This document shows, in pieces, positions 24,991-34,429 of a stretch of DNA of 64,000 nucleotides (position 1 is the stretch's first letter; every line of letters starts with the position of its first letter). The notes beneath the pieces were generated by a model. That model made no database searches. It was not told where the DNA came from and saw only the letters and a program-made list of their open reading frames with translations. Source of the DNA: Thermomonas sp. HDW16 (lineage in GTDB: Bacteria; Pseudomonadota; Gammaproteobacteria; Xanthomonadales; Xanthomonadaceae); assembly GCF_011302915.1 (NCBI RefSeq), contig NZ_CP049872.1, forward strand, positions 620,001 through 684,000, written 5' to 3'. Both the position numbers and the translations under genes were made by a program.

Positions 24991-27900
24991 ATGAAAATGT
25001 TTCGACAGACGTCGCGCGGCATGGCTGCGTTGCTTTTCGTCCTCAGTTTTTTGTTTGCACCAAGCCATGCGCTTGCAAGGGTGCAAGCTACGTCGCCCGG
25101 CAGCTGTCAGACAAACTGGCACTACGCTGATGGGTGGTGCTATGCACCTGATGAATATGTCAGCGTAACGGGCACGCGTGGCGACTTCGACAACGACCCC
25201 TATAGCTGGGGAGGTAACTCCAGCTACGGCAGCAGCTCTTCTTATTCCCCCCCCGACTTGTTCGATACGGGCAATGGATACGCATCGCAAATCCAGGCCC
25301 CAAGTACAGCCAATGCTTCAGGGCAAAACGCCAATTCAAAAATCGGCTGCGGCGTAGGCAACCCGATTCTCCCAGCCACCGGCAACAAGATCGAGCCGGA
25401 GGCCGACTTCACCAGTTCCGGTGAAATGGCCCTCGGCCTGACGCGTACCTACAACCACTACTGGCCGGGCGCGGGCCTGTTCGGCAAGTACTGGGTCAGC
25501 AACTTCGACTACAAACTGACCTTCGGCACCACGGATCTCAACGCCTGTTACCCGCGCCCCGGCGGCGGCGCCTGCGGGATCGGAGCCAACACGATCATTT
25601 ACGCGTGGCGTCCCGATGGACGCACGATCAAGTTCATCAAGGCCGCGGACGGCATCTTCTACGAAGACAAACCGCAAGCCGTGGCCAGGATCGTGCCGCA
25701 GAGCAACGGCAGCTTCATCCTCTATAGCGAGGAGCTTGGCGTCGAGACGTATTCGTTGGCGGGCTACGTGTCGTCGGTGGTGAACGCGCATGGCATCGGC
25801 TGGACGTTTACCTACACCAGCGGCACCTATCCCTACCGCATCACCCATACCTCGGGCCGCTACGTCGAATTTACCTGGACCAGCGGCCAGTTGACTGCCG
25901 TGCGCGATCCAGCGGGCAATTATTACGGCTTCTCCTATAACGCCAATTACTTTGGCACTGGCTTGCATCGGTTGACGGCCAGTTCGCAGCCCGGCAGTCC
26001 GGCCACGACGACCACCTACCACTACGAGAAATCGACCGACACCAGCGCATTGACGGGTAAGTCGTTCAACGGCGTTCGCTATTCCAAGTTCACATACGAC
26101 GCCAATGGCTATGCGACCAGCACCGAACACAACGGGTATGCCAAGTACACCTTCAGCTACAGCACGAATGCCACCGACGGCACCTTCACTGCGGTGGAAA
26201 CCAACCCGCTAGGTAAACAAACGACCACCGTTTACAAGGATGGCAAAGCCATCACCGTCACCGGCCATGCCAGCACCTGGTGCCCGCAGACGAACTACGC
26301 CTTGAGCGAATATGACGCCAACGGCTACCCGGTGACGCGGCAGGACTTCAACGGCATCTACACCGACACGTACTACAACGCCAAGGGCCAACTCACACAA
26401 AAGGTCGAGGCGGCAGGCACGGCGCTGCAACGTGTGACCCGATATCAGTGGGATGCTGCCAGCAACCGCTTGCTAAGCGAGCAACTGGATGGGCAATACC
26501 TCACGCAATACACGTACACGAGCGGTGGCCGCATTGCGAGTGTCTCCACGACCAATCTGTTGGCGCCATCGCCGGCGAACAATCTCAATCAGACACGCAC
26601 CACCACGTATACCTACACGCTGCATGCCAACGGCATGCTGGCGACCGTCACCGTCGATGGGCCATTGCCTGGAGCCGGTGATGCCGTCACGACCAGCTAC
26701 AACAATCAGGGCGATTTGATCTCGACCCAGAACAGCCTTGGCCACATGGTGACCTATAGCAATCTGAATGGGCTGGGCCAGCCGGGGCGGGTGACCGGGG
26801 TCAACGGCGACATCACCGATTACACCTATGACGCCCGTGGGCGTGTCACCAAGGTGCGGACCTATCCGGATGGCGCGACGGCGGCGGACACCAGCTATTT
26901 CTATAGCGCGAATGGGACGTTGGAACATGTGACTGGCCCCGATGGGCAGAGCATGAGTTATCAGTACAACCCAGACCGCCAGCTCACGATGCAGCACGTC
27001 GGGTTGGCTGCCGATCTTAATGATCAGAGCAAACGGGTCGAGGCGCAGTCTTTTGGGCGTGATCTTGCCGGCAACATGACGTCGAAATACAACATGAGCC
27101 TCTACTGGAGCAATTACGGTTACGGGTATCTGGGCTGCTATGGGAAGTTCGGCATGAACCCGATGCATCTGGAGTCGGATATCCCCGAGGAGGACTGCGA
27201 ATACCAAGGCGGCACGCCTGAGTATGGGGACATCGTTGTCAATGAGAGCGATATCACGGCCATGGCTTTTGCCGACTACGACGAATTGAGTCGGGTGCGG
27301 GCCCAGCGATCCAATTCCGGTCAGACTGTCACTCAGAGCTATACCTATGACCTGAACAACAACATCAAGACAATCGTCAGGCCATTAGGCACTACCACCT
27401 TGTACTACGATCAGTTGGATCGCGTGGTGCAGTCGACGAATCCGGCGGGCGGTAATACGTACTTCGAATACGACGCCGCAGACCGGCTGACCAAGGTGAC
27501 CGATCCGCGCGGGAAGATCACGACGTATGTTTACGACGGCTTCGGCCAGCTATGGCGCCAAGTCAGCCCAGATAGCGGTACGACCACCTACAGCTACGAC
27601 GCGTACGGCCAGTTGAGCCAGATGATTCGCAATGACGGAAGTGTCACGACGTATGGCTACGACGGTTTGGGCCGCCTGGCCGCCGTCAACGCTGGTGGTC
27701 AGACCCAAGACTACGGCTACGATTGGTGCGGAAACGGCAAGGGTCGCTTGTGCAGCACCGTAAGTACGGCCAGTACACAAAACTACGCGTACATGCCAGA
27801 CGGTCGCCTTTACATCCGACGAGAATGGATTCGTGGCAACGCGGTGGAATCCGACTACTGGACATTTTATTACTACGACGCATTCGGTCGCCTGCATGCG

Positions 27901-29445
27901 ATCACCTACCCGAGCGGCGTTGCGGTCGGTTATGGCTATGCCAGCAGCAAACTCGTAGCAATGACGGTCAATATCGGTGGGGTTGTCAGCAACGTGGTTA
28001 CGAACACGCTGTATCAGCCGTTCGGACCTGCGAAAAGCTGGATCTATGGGAACGGCCTGTCCCGTGGGTATAGCTATGACTTGGATGGCCGGCTGACCAA
28101 TGCGAACACCAAGAACGGCACGACCAACGTGCAGAACCTGTCCTATGCCTACGACACGAACGATCGCATCACCGGGATCACGAACGCGACCAATACCAGT
28201 CTGAGCCAGACATATGGCTACGATGCCTTGAGTCGCTTGACCGGCGTCACGTCCACGTCGGGCAACCAGGCGCTGTACTGGGATACCAACAGCAACAAGA
28301 CCCGGCATACATGGACCTTCGATGAATCGCTGGGCGTCGATGCGGCCAGCAATCGCATCGGCAGCATGGGGCCGCATACCTATACCTACGATGCGCGTGG
28401 CAACCGGGCGACCCAGTCGTTCAGTGGCTCAACGGCCACCTATGGGTACGACGGCTTCAATCGCACGACCAGCATCAGCCGCAATGCGGCAACGAGCTTC
28501 GGTGAGCCGAACTATGCGACTGTGAGCTTGCCTGCAGGCACCAACGGCTACGGTTACAACGCCTTCAACGAGCGCGTCTGGAAGGCGGCACCGAGCCATG
28601 GCTGGTATCGCTATACCTACGGGCCGGGTGGCACTCTGCTATCGGAGCACAAGGACAACGGCGATCAGTGGACGAACTACCTCTGGTTCAACGGAGAACT
28701 GGTCGGCCTGGTGCGCAGCAACCAGTTGTATTTCGTGCATAACGATCACTTGGGTCGGCCGGAACTGGCGACGAACAGCGCAAAGAGTGTGGTGTGGCGA
28801 GCGAACAGCTACGCCTTTGATCGGCGAGTGACGCTGGACAGCATTGGTGGACTGAACGTTGGATTCCCCGGCCAGTATTACGATCAGGAGACCAACCTTT
28901 GGTACAACATCAACCGCTATTACGATGCGCGCATTGGAGGCTACACGCAGAGCGATCCGATCGGGCAAGCCGGTGGGCTAAACACATATGCCTATGTCAT
29001 GGGCAATCCAGTTAATGCAGTAGATACGCTCGGTCTACAGACTTGTTTGCTGACAACAGTTGGGCCAGGTGGAGTTCGAGATCACTCTGCGGTCTACACG
29101 ACACGAGGAGATGGCTCTGGCGGTCCTGCGCTTTACGATCCGGCCGGATCATATGGTGCTGCGAATGGCGGCGGAAGCAGCGGTATCGTGACGGGCGATG
29201 CTGCCAGCATCGCGAAATTCAAGGAATTTCATAAAGGACAAGGGGTTGAGTCCTCGTGCAAGAACACTTCTAAGAAGGAAGAAGAGAGCATCATCAATAA
29301 AGCCTTCAGCCTTCCCTCGGCAGCGCCATTTCAGTGCGCAATCATGTCTTCGTCAGCGCTGAGTGGTCAGTCTTCATTCCCACATGTGGAAGCCGGCACA
29401 TTCTGGCCTGGCAATTTGCTGCGTCAGGTGCGGAGGGGGCCGTGA
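24991..29445 (+). CDS. RHS/YD-repeat toxin with C-terminal toxin domain
   Basis: 1484 residues. A signal peptide (about residues 1-30, ending SHALARVQA) is followed by a DUF6531-like region and dozens of YD repeats ([16 protein letters not shown]). The core ends [17 protein letters not shown] ... LGLQ near residue 1350. The last ~134 residues are the variable toxin tip. It has a His in RDHSAVY and, later, a Cys in [11 protein letters not shown]; this His-then-Cys order recalls circularly permuted NlpC/P60 (papain-like) domains that cut peptidoglycan or lipids. The ATG at 24991 follows GGGGAAATC and gives the signal peptide, so it is preferred to 24961. The next gene overlaps by four bases and is the likely immunity gene. 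Confidence 0.9.
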   Translation: MKMFRQTSRGMAALLFVLSFLFAPSHALARVQATSPGSCQTNWHYADGWCYAPDEYVSVTGTRGDFDNDPYSWGGNSSYGSSSSYSPPDLFDTGNGYASQIQAPSTANASGQNANSKIGCGVGNPILPATGNKIEPEADFTSSGEMALGLTRTYNHYWPGAGLFGKYWVSNFDYKLTFGTTDLNACYPRPGGGACGIGANTIIYAWRPDGRTIKFIKAADGIFYEDKPQAVARIVPQSNGSFILYSEELGVETYSLAGYVSSVVNAHGIGWTFTYTSGTYPYRITHTSGRYVEFTWTSGQLTAVRDPAGNYYGFSYNANYFGTGLHRLTASSQPGSPATTTTYHYEKSTDTSALTGKSFNGVRYSKFTYDANGYATSTEHNGYAKYTFSYSTNATDGTFTAVETNPLGKQTTTVYKDGKAITVTGHASTWCPQTNYALSEYDANGYPVTRQDFNGIYTDTYYNAKGQLTQKVEAAGTALQRVTRYQWDAASNRLLSEQLDGQYLTQYTYTSGGRIASVSTTNLLAPSPANNLNQTRTTTYTYTLHANGMLATVTVDGPLPGAGDAVTTSYNNQGDLISTQNSLGHMVTYSNLNGLGQPGRVTGVNGDITDYTYDARGRVTKVRTYPDGATAADTSYFYSANGTLEHVTGPDGQSMSYQYNPDRQLTMQHVGLAADLNDQSKRVEAQSFGRDLAGNMTSKYNMSLYWSNYGYGYLGCYGKFGMNPMHLESDIPEEDCEYQGGTPEYGDIVVNESDITAMAFADYDELSRVRAQRSNSGQTVTQSYTYDLNNNIKTIVRPLGTTTLYYDQLDRVVQSTNPAGGNTYFEYDAADRLTKVTDPRGKITTYVYDGFGQLWRQVSPDSGTTTYSYDAYGQLSQMIRNDGSVTTYGYDGLGRLAAVNAGGQTQDYGYDWCGNGKGRLCSTVSTASTQNYAYMPDGRLYIRREWIRGNAVESDYWTFYYYDAFGRLHAITYPSGVAVGYGYASSKLVAMTVNIGGVVSNVVTNTLYQPFGPAKSWIYGNGLSRGYSYDLDGRLTNANTKNGTTNVQNLSYAYDTNDRITGITNATNTSLSQTYGYDALSRLTGVTSTSGNQALYWDTNSNKTRHTWTFDESLGVDAASNRIGSMGPHTYTYDARGNRATQSFSGSTATYGYDGFNRTTSISRNAATSFGEPNYATVSLPAGTNGYGYNAFNERVWKAAPSHGWYRYTYGPGGTLLSEHKDNGDQWTNYLWFNGELVGLVRSNQLYFVHNDHLGRPELATNSAKSVVWRANSYAFDRRVTLDSIGGLNVGFPGQYYDQETNLWYNINRYYDARIGGYTQSDPIGQAGGLNTYAYVMGNPVNAVDTLGLQTCLLTTVGPGGVRDHSAVYTTRGDGSGGPALYDPAGSYGAANGGGSSGIVTGDAASIAKFKEFHKGQGVESSCKNTSKKEEESIINKAFSLPSAAPFQCAIMSSSALSGQSSFPHVEAGTFWPGNLLRQVRRGP

Positions 29446-29792
29446 ATTCATCGCTAAGCAGCGCGTTGATTTACTTGCTTGGCTTCGTAGGCCTTGCCTC
29501 GATTGGTTTGATACCACTTCGAGTCTGGCAAGTGCTGAGGCGGGCACTTGCGTTCAAGAAATCAAGACTGCTGATTGTCTTCCTAGCCCTGATAGCAGCG
29601 ATGGCGCTCTTGGGGGATGCGCAAATCACGACACGAATTTTTAAGTGTCTGACTGAGAGTTACTGCGGCCCCGGTGTCGCAAGTGGATGGATTTATCTTG
29701 CAATGCTTGGGGTTGTGTATCTTGTTTTTGAAGTGTCAGTTCTTTTGATATGGAAGATCAATCGGGCCAAGCCTTTCCCGCCTGCTGCATAG
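29442..29792 (+). CDS. putative membrane immunity protein of the RHS toxin
   Basis: 116 residues with three hydrophobic helices (about 7-28, 45-62 and 86-110). GTG start at 29442, preceded by GGAGGGGG and overlapping the RHS stop (GTGA). Tight coupling of a small gene directly after an RHS tip is the usual place of the immunity gene. A membrane location would fit a toxin that works in the periplasm or at the membrane. I recognise no known immunity family. A longer frame beginning at 29334 lies inside the RHS tip and lacks support. Confidence 0.7.
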   Translation: MNSSLSSALIYLLGFVGLASIGLIPLRVWQVLRRALAFKKSRLLIVFLALIAAMALLGDAQITTRIFKCLTESYCGPGVASGWIYLAMLGVVYLVFEVSVLLIWKINRAKPFPPAA

Positions 29793-29813
29793 CTCAGATG
29801 TAAGGTGTCATTC

Positions 29814-29838
29814 GAAGCCCCGCTCGTCGCGGGGCTTC
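29814..29838. terminator. hairpin terminator after the RHS immunity gene
   Basis: GAAGCCCCGC (29814-29823) pairs perfectly with GCGGGGCTTC (29829-29838) around TCGTC and is followed by TTCGTTT. It lies 21 bases after the immunity stop, between convergent reading frames, and could work in both directions. Confidence 0.8.
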
Positions 29839-29843
29839 TTCGT

Positions 29844-30095
29844 TTAGCGGCTAGCCTTCTTCTTCTGCGGCTGTAGTCGCAACTGCGATTGCCGGGCCTG
29901 GTGTTTGAGGATCAAGCCTTCAAGCACCGCCTGTGCGGTGGCGCGTTCGTCGTCGTCGAACTGCTGCAATGCTTCGAACTGCAAGCGCAGCGCATCGCTG
30001 GGGCCGCGTTCGTCTTCCTCGAAGACCAGTTCATCCAATGAAACCCGCAACTCCTTCGCCAGCCGGGTGAGGGCGTCTAGTGTGGGGGTAATCCC
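29844..30095 (-). pseudogene. 5'-truncated XRE-family regulator remnant
   Basis: Reading leftward, TPTLDALTRLAKELRVSLDE and then LVFEEDERGP ... LRLQFEALQQFDDDERATAQ is the C-terminal end of a small HTH_XRE regulator, including the third and fourth helices of the DNA-binding domain. The reading frame has no helix 1-2 or start upstream: before 30095 it runs into unrelated sequence with GGGGGTAATCCCCC. An internal ATG at 30050 would make only 68 residues without a DNA-binding domain. It looks like a gene cut by an earlier rearrangement near the end of element A. Confidence 0.6.
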
Positions 30096-30332
30096 CCGCC
30101 AATTAACTGACGTCAGAAGTGGAATTTTCTCGTACGCTTTCCCGAGGAGGTTCCATGAAGAAGTCCGCTTCGGCGAACTACTAACAGGGTCAGTTTCACT
30201 TCCTGGCTACCCACAAGAAGAAGCCCCGCTTAAGCGCGGAGCAGCAGCTGTGCAACAGTCGGGCCAGAAAACAATGGAGCCGGAAGGGTGTGTTTTTGTG
30301 GTCGTGTCCACCGTTTGATGTCGGGCGACCAC
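30096..30332. other. non-coding tail of element A, possible insertion-sequence debris
   Basis: No convincing gene. An ATG at 30154 preceded by GAGGAGGTTCC opens a frame MKKSASANY that stops at once, which resembles the start of a transposase gene. The break in the XRE gene at 30095 suggests that a mobile element once ended here. No complete terminal repeats are seen. Confidence 0.3.
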
Positions 30333-30381
30333 TATCTCAACTATTTTGGCGCTCGTTTCTCGACTCTATTGTCACGCTCCA
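30333..30381 (-). repeat. distal end of element A with two TnsB-type sites
   Basis: On the minus strand the terminus TGGAGCGTGACA starts at 30381. A degenerate site covers 30372-30356 (about 14 of 18 bases match the site at 13331), and a good site CCAAAATAGTTGAGATA covers 30349-30333. The terminal twelve bases match the glmS-proximal end at 9 positions. Confidence 0.85.
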
Positions 30382-30386
30382 ACTTT
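30382..30386. repeat. target site duplication of element A, right copy (ACTTT)
   Basis: Identical to 13275-13279. Its last T is also the first base of the TGT terminus of element B, which shows that A inserted after B. Confidence 0.9.
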
Positions 30387-30451
30387 GTAAACAGGAAATA
30401 AAGTTGTATCTCAGGAAATAAAGTTCTATCTCAGGGAATAAAGTTGTATCC
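30386..30451 (+). repeat. glmS-proximal end of element B with three tandem TnsB-type sites
   Basis: Three direct copies of a 20-base unit, CAGGAAATAAAGTTGTATCT, start at 30392, 30412 and 30432 with one, two or three changes. They follow the TGT terminus directly. The same unit appears in inverse orientation three times at 58800-58931. The sequence differs from the sites of element A. Confidence 0.9.
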
Positions 30452-30585
30452 GGTAGGTCATCTGCGATATCTGGCGTTCGGGGGAACGAGCGCCTCATCG
30501 CTGCTCGATCTAAAGGCAAATCCATAGTGATTTGGATCGCGCTGAGCTGAGATGGATTCACCCGTTAGAACTCTTCGCGCTTTGG

Positions 30586-31250
30586 TTACCAATGTTCGGG
30601 CAGCTTCATCGCGATTTTCATGCCGCGTGTTGGCTCCCTCACAATGAATCCGCCTCGGATCAGGTCGCGTAGCACGTGGTTCACCATTTCTCGGCTTGCA
30701 CCGACTTGGTTGGCGATTTCTTGCTGAGTTAGTTGGCGCGGAATCCTGCGCGAATTGCCGTCATCTATGGCGGCATTGTTGAGAAGCGTGACAGTGCGTT
30801 CATACACACCATCCAAGGCAACGCTTCGAAGCTTTCGCGTCGTATGCCTTACGCGCGAAATCAGTTTGATGATCAGAGCCTGAGTGAAATCGGGATTCTG
30901 GTGAATCAGAGTATTAACGCGATTTCCGTTGATAACCGCGCATTCGGAGATGACAAGCGCCTTGACAGATGCCGAGCGCGGCTCGCCATCCAGAAACATT
31001 TCCCCGAAGATCTCACCTGGCTCGATCAAACTGTACGTCAACTCTCGGCCTCTACGGTCTTCGGTGAATGCCTTGAGGCGGCCAGAAATCAGAATGTACA
31101 GCGTATCGGATGCCTCTCCTTCACGGATGACCATATCGCCAGGTACATAGGCCTGAGTGACCCGCTGCGCGCGAGCAAATCAAGCAGTTCGGTCGAGAAC
31201 CGGTCGATGATTCCATTCACGAACAGCTCCGTTCCCTTCGTACGCGTCAT
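30586..31250 (-). pseudogene. Crp/Fnr-family regulator, frameshifted
   Basis: Cyclic-nucleotide-binding beta barrel (GEIFGEMFLDGEPRSASV) followed by a C-terminal winged helix (LTQQEIANQVGASREMVNHV). The intact frame starts only at the ATG at 31134 (182 residues) and lacks the first strands of the sensory domain. The expected upstream part (ATG at 31250, MTRTKGTELFVNG) is present in another frame, and the two join as LLAR / RVTQAYVPGDMVIREG if one base is restored near 31165-31175. Full length would be about 222 residues, normal for the family. It is either inactivated or a sequencing error. It faces away from the secreted-peptide gene, with a palindrome between them. Confidence 0.75.
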
Positions 31251-31258
31251 CTAGGGCA

Positions 31259-31271
31259 TGACGAATCGTCA
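31259..31271. promoter_or_regulatory. 13-bp palindrome between the Crp-like gene and the peptide gene
   Basis: TGACGA-A-TCGTCA is a perfect dyad 8 bases upstream of the reconstructed start of the Crp-like gene and 88 bases upstream of the peptide gene. Crp/Fnr operators are dyads of similar type (TGTGA or TTGAT half-sites), so this is a possible autoregulatory site. No test is possible from sequence alone. Confidence 0.4.
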
Positions 31272-31358
31272 AAAAGTGAAGTATTTACGTTGCGCTTGTC
31301 AATTTCCTTATTGAATGATTCATGCCCCGCAATGTTGCGGGCAATCGGGGAATCAAAG

Positions 31359-31541
31359 ATGCAACTTCGAAACATACTGCTTGGGATGGTGATTGCAGTG
31401 GGCGCATCACTGCTGCCGGTCGGCAATGCACAAGCTTTGCCTGCTGGATGGACTGATGCTGGATGCTTTGGTCCGGATCGCCTAATTGTCGGCCCGAATG
31501 GGAGCTACATCATCTACCACAATTCACCTTCGTGCGCCTGA
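31359..31541 (+). CDS. small secreted peptide precursor
   Basis: 60 residues: signal peptide of about 26 residues (MQLRNILLGMVIAVGASLL... ending NAQA), then a mature peptide of about 34 residues with two cysteines (DAGCFGP and the penultimate residue of SPSCA). These could form one disulphide ring. A 24-residue N-terminal extension in the open frame is unlikely to be used; the ATG at 31359 opens the signal peptide. It lies directly upstream of a TonB-like protein and a split MacAB-type exporter, so it may be a bacteriocin-like or signalling peptide, or an accessory of that system. I do not recognise the family. Confidence 0.6.
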   Translation: MQLRNILLGMVIAVGASLLPVGNAQALPAGWTDAGCFGPDRLIVGPNGSYIIYHNSPSCA

Positions 31542-31550
31542 TATAAAATT

Positions 31551-31575
31551 GCAGCGCCGGTTTTGCCGGCGCTGC
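31551..31575 (+). terminator. hairpin after the peptide gene
   Basis: GCAGCGCCGG and CCGGCGCTGC (perfect 10-bp stem) around TTTTG, ten bases after the peptide stop, without a long U-run. Probably an attenuator that makes the peptide transcript more abundant than the transporter genes behind it. Confidence 0.6.
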
Positions 31576-31595
31576 TTCGATTAAAGGAGTACGGA

Positions 31596-32015
31596 ATGAA
31601 ATCGAGATGGATCCGCATTTGGTTCTGCGCATTGTTGGTACCTATTTTTACATTTACAAATGTCTGCATTGCAGCAGACGCCGACAATAAGCCGATTAAG
31701 GTGTCAAGAACTGAGCTCGATCAATACTGGGTTCCATCTCAGGAGGATATGTCGCCGACCATACCCCCCTTGGTCAGATCTGCGTTTGGCTTAATTCAGA
31801 AGCATGGACGAATCGTGCTGGACTATGAAGTCACAATTAATGAAAAAGGCGTACCCGTGGACTTTAAGTTAAATTCCATAACGCCTGCAAACATTGATCC
31901 TAAGCCATTCATCGCTGGGGTGATGTTCTATCGCTACAAACCAACCGTACAAAATAGCGAACGCAAGCCGGTACGGCTACATGATCAAAAACCCCATTTC
32001 ATGCCGAAAAAATGA
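31596..32015 (+). CDS. periplasmic protein with a TonB-C-terminal-like domain
   Basis: 139 residues. A signal peptide or anchor (about 1-28, ending VCIAADA) precedes a domain with GRIVLDYEVTINEKGVPVDF and a later MFYRYKPTVQNSERKPVR, the strand pattern of TonB C-terminal-like domains (product of energy-transducer type, without the proline-rich linker or the long anchor). AAAGGAGTACGG lies directly before the ATG at 31596. It sits between the peptide gene and the exporter genes; a role in contact with an outer-membrane partner is possible but unproven. Confidence 0.6.
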   Translation: MKSRWIRIWFCALLVPIFTFTNVCIAADADNKPIKVSRTELDQYWVPSQEDMSPTIPPLVRSAFGLIQKHGRIVLDYEVTINEKGVPVDFKLNSITPANIDPKPFIAGVMFYRYKPTVQNSERKPVRLHDQKPHFMPKK

Positions 32016-32062
32016 TCGTACGGCACGCCTGACTCTATGAGAGTGCGAGAGACTAAGTATTA

Positions 32063-34429
32063 ATGTTGAGTTTTTTATTGCGGAGCCTGATGGGCCGGGC
32101 ACCAAGCCTTGCGCTGACCGTGCTGGGCCTTGCCGTTGCCTTTGCGGCAACGCTGGCGGCATTGAACTTGCATGCGGTGCTTCGCGACGGTCACCCGCAA
32201 GGGACGAATTTTGTCGGTGAACCCCTCAGTATCTTCTCGCACATAACCGCAAGAAATTTTGACCTTTTCCTGTTTCCACCACAGATTCAGGCATTTCAAG
32301 AAGAGATCGGTGACAGCGGCGCGGTCACGGCTTCCTCAGGTGCAAGGGCGATAGATGTCGAGGTTGCTGGCACCACGCATGAGGTAGCGGTTGACGTAGT
32401 GGCACCAAACTTCTTCACCTCGCTCGGGGTAGAAATTAAGGGCGCGGATGCACGGTTATTCGGAGAAGAACGCACAGCTCCCAATTGTGTCGTCTCGGAA
32501 CGCTTCTTGGCGGGCATGGGACTGCAAGTAGCGCCCGAAATGCTCCAAATTGCTGGACGCCCCCTACGCGTGATCGGTGTCGCACGTGGTTTCAATGGCC
32601 TATGGGATCATGAGACAGATGTCTGGGTGGATTGGCGTCTTGGCCATGATCTGCTATCTCCGAATACAACTGTCAAAGGTATTGATGGGTTCTACTGGAC
32701 GCTGGCCATCCCAGCACATGCGAAAGCCGCAACTTTTAGTGGCAGGCTACAACGCGCACTGGCGCGCCACGATCTGGTTGAACCTCCTTTTGACAGTTTT
32801 CGCGCAGTGCCCGGTATTACCAATCAGCCCGATATGCGCCGAGCCGCAGATATTAGTTCATGGCTGTATCTACTCCTGTGCGTGATAATGCTCACTGTTG
32901 CTACAGTCAATCTTGCAGCATGGTCCGCCTTATTGCGGGCGGGCAAGATTGAAAGCGAATGGACATTCCTGCAATTGGGGATTCCACGCCGCGCGCACTC
33001 GCTGCTCGGGCTTGGTTTCGTCTTAGTTCCGGTACTTGCCGGAGCAGTACTAGCGCTGCCCCTCGAACGCCTGCTCTCTGCGTTATTGCATCAAGATTCC
33101 GCCATTTATTCTTTGCTGGCGTGGTCACCAGAGTACAAGCACACTTATCCATGGGGTGCTTGGCTTACCATTGTGCTCGCGGTGACAGTATCCGGCTGGG
33201 TGCTAGGGCTCGCCGTGGCGCGTCTGGCGGGCATGCACTTCGGCGCCGTCAGTCTGCATGCAGTCGGCGGCAAGGTAGAGCGCCTGTTTCGCCCGATGGC
33301 CACGCTGGTGACGATGCTGGCTGCCATTGCCCTGCTGTTCGGTACTCTACAAACAGCCAATGCACTGCGGGTTTGGCAGGCCTTGGCTCAGAAAGACACC
33401 GGGCAAGTTTGGATGTTGTTCCTCAAGCCAGATAGCAATACAGCTCTAGATCGTACGCGGCGTGAAGCCGTCATACGTGATGTGCGTGCACAACTTCCAC
33501 ATGTACACACGCTCGGCTTCGTGAAGATTCGCCCGTTGTCCTCCACCAAAGAGGGATTGAGCGCCTATTCGCTGGAACCGAATGGGCCACCAGTACTGAA
33601 ACTGCTACTTAACGAGGCAGATGCAGGTGGCATGCAGGTGCTGGGAGCCAACCTGCGTAGTGGGCGTCAATCCGACACCAGCCTCAGCGCGATGGAGATC
33701 ATGCTCGATGCACAGGCCGCGCAGAAGCTGATTGACGTTACCGGTAAGCGCAGTGTGCTTGGCATCAGTCTGTACGATGAGTTGAGCATGCCTTGGCGCG
33801 TTGTCGGCATAGTGGATCGCATCCCGTACGGGCCAGATCCCGACAAGGAAGCGCCAGTGGCCTATGTAACGCTTGGGGATTCGCCTTTGATCATGAATCT
33901 CATCCTGCGCGGAACGAGTACGGTCGAACAAATCAACCAACTAGCCGCCGCGGGCGTACGCGTGGATGATGGCCAAGTGCACTTCGGTGAACCAGCCAAC
34001 CTCGCCGAAAAATCCAATGAAGCGCTGGCACAGTTCCGTAGCCGTGCCTTGCTCGGTCTGATTGCGGCGATCATCACTATCGCGATATCAGTACTAACCA
34101 TTCTCTCGATCGTGACGCTGGAAGTGCGCCGCCGCCGGCGTTTGCTGGCGGTTCGCTCCAGTCTGGGCGAACGCCCACTGGCAACAGCTTGGCGTGGTAC
34201 GCGAGGTGTGCTGTTGTCGATATTGCTTGGTGCGTTGTTGGGTACGCTGGCGATCTGGTTGGCCGGCGCATGGCTTGCAGCGCAAGACATGGTGAAGCCA
34301 GCCGACTTCGCCTGGGCCATGCCGCTGTGCATCATCCTGCTTGCTGTACTCGGTGGTGCTGGTAGTGTCCTTGTCCTATTGAAAGAATTTTTTGCCCAGC
34401 CCCTAGCACAGCATCTGCGTGAGGATTGA
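32063..34429 (+). CDS. ABC transporter permease, MacB/FtsX type
   Basis: 788 residues. The N-terminal helix (about 15-37) is followed by a large periplasmic domain (MacB_PCD-like), a helix bundle near 270-450, a second periplasmic domain, and a C-terminal FtsX-like helix trio ending at about residue 780. This duplicated arrangement resembles the double-domain permeases that export peptides, lipoproteins or antibiotics by mechanotransmission rather than by a channel. The ATPase is a separate gene (35741) instead of being fused as in MacB. It overlaps the adaptor gene by 11 bases. Confidence 0.85.
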   Translation: MLSFLLRSLMGRAPSLALTVLGLAVAFAATLAALNLHAVLRDGHPQGTNFVGEPLSIFSHITARNFDLFLFPPQIQAFQEEIGDSGAVTASSGARAIDVEVAGTTHEVAVDVVAPNFFTSLGVEIKGADARLFGEERTAPNCVVSERFLAGMGLQVAPEMLQIAGRPLRVIGVARGFNGLWDHETDVWVDWRLGHDLLSPNTTVKGIDGFYWTLAIPAHAKAATFSGRLQRALARHDLVEPPFDSFRAVPGITNQPDMRRAADISSWLYLLLCVIMLTVATVNLAAWSALLRAGKIESEWTFLQLGIPRRAHSLLGLGFVLVPVLAGAVLALPLERLLSALLHQDSAIYSLLAWSPEYKHTYPWGAWLTIVLAVTVSGWVLGLAVARLAGMHFGAVSLHAVGGKVERLFRPMATLVTMLAAIALLFGTLQTANALRVWQALAQKDTGQVWMLFLKPDSNTALDRTRREAVIRDVRAQLPHVHTLGFVKIRPLSSTKEGLSAYSLEPNGPPVLKLLLNEADAGGMQVLGANLRSGRQSDTSLSAMEIMLDAQAAQKLIDVTGKRSVLGISLYDELSMPWRVVGIVDRIPYGPDPDKEAPVAYVTLGDSPLIMNLILRGTSTVEQINQLAAAGVRVDDGQVHFGEPANLAEKSNEALAQFRSRALLGLIAAIITIAISVLTILSIVTLEVRRRRRLLAVRSSLGERPLATAWRGTRGVLLSILLGALLGTLAIWLAGAWLAAQDMVKPADFAWAMPLCIILLAVLGGAGSVLVLLKEFFAQPLAQHLRED

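Larger units (their letters stand above)
13280..30381 (+). mobile_element. Tn7-like transposon A (glmS-proximal, 17.1 kb)
   Basis: Complete element with termini TGGGGTATGACA (13280 inward) and TGGAGCGTGACA (30381 inward, opposite strand), flanked by ACTTT on both sides. The terminal TnsB-type site starts at base 10 of both ends. It encodes tnsA, tnsB, tnsC, a TniQ/TnsD protein and tnsE, all rightward, as expected with the glmS-proximal end being the right end of Tn7. Cargo: an opposing three-gene block with an N6-adenine methyltransferase placed between tnsB and tnsC, and after tnsE an RHS toxin with its immunity gene. All transposition genes appear intact. Confidence 0.92.

Noticed and set aside
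30733..31254. 173-codon rightward frame over the Crp-like gene
   Set aside because: Antisense shadow; the leftward strand has clear Crp/Fnr domains.
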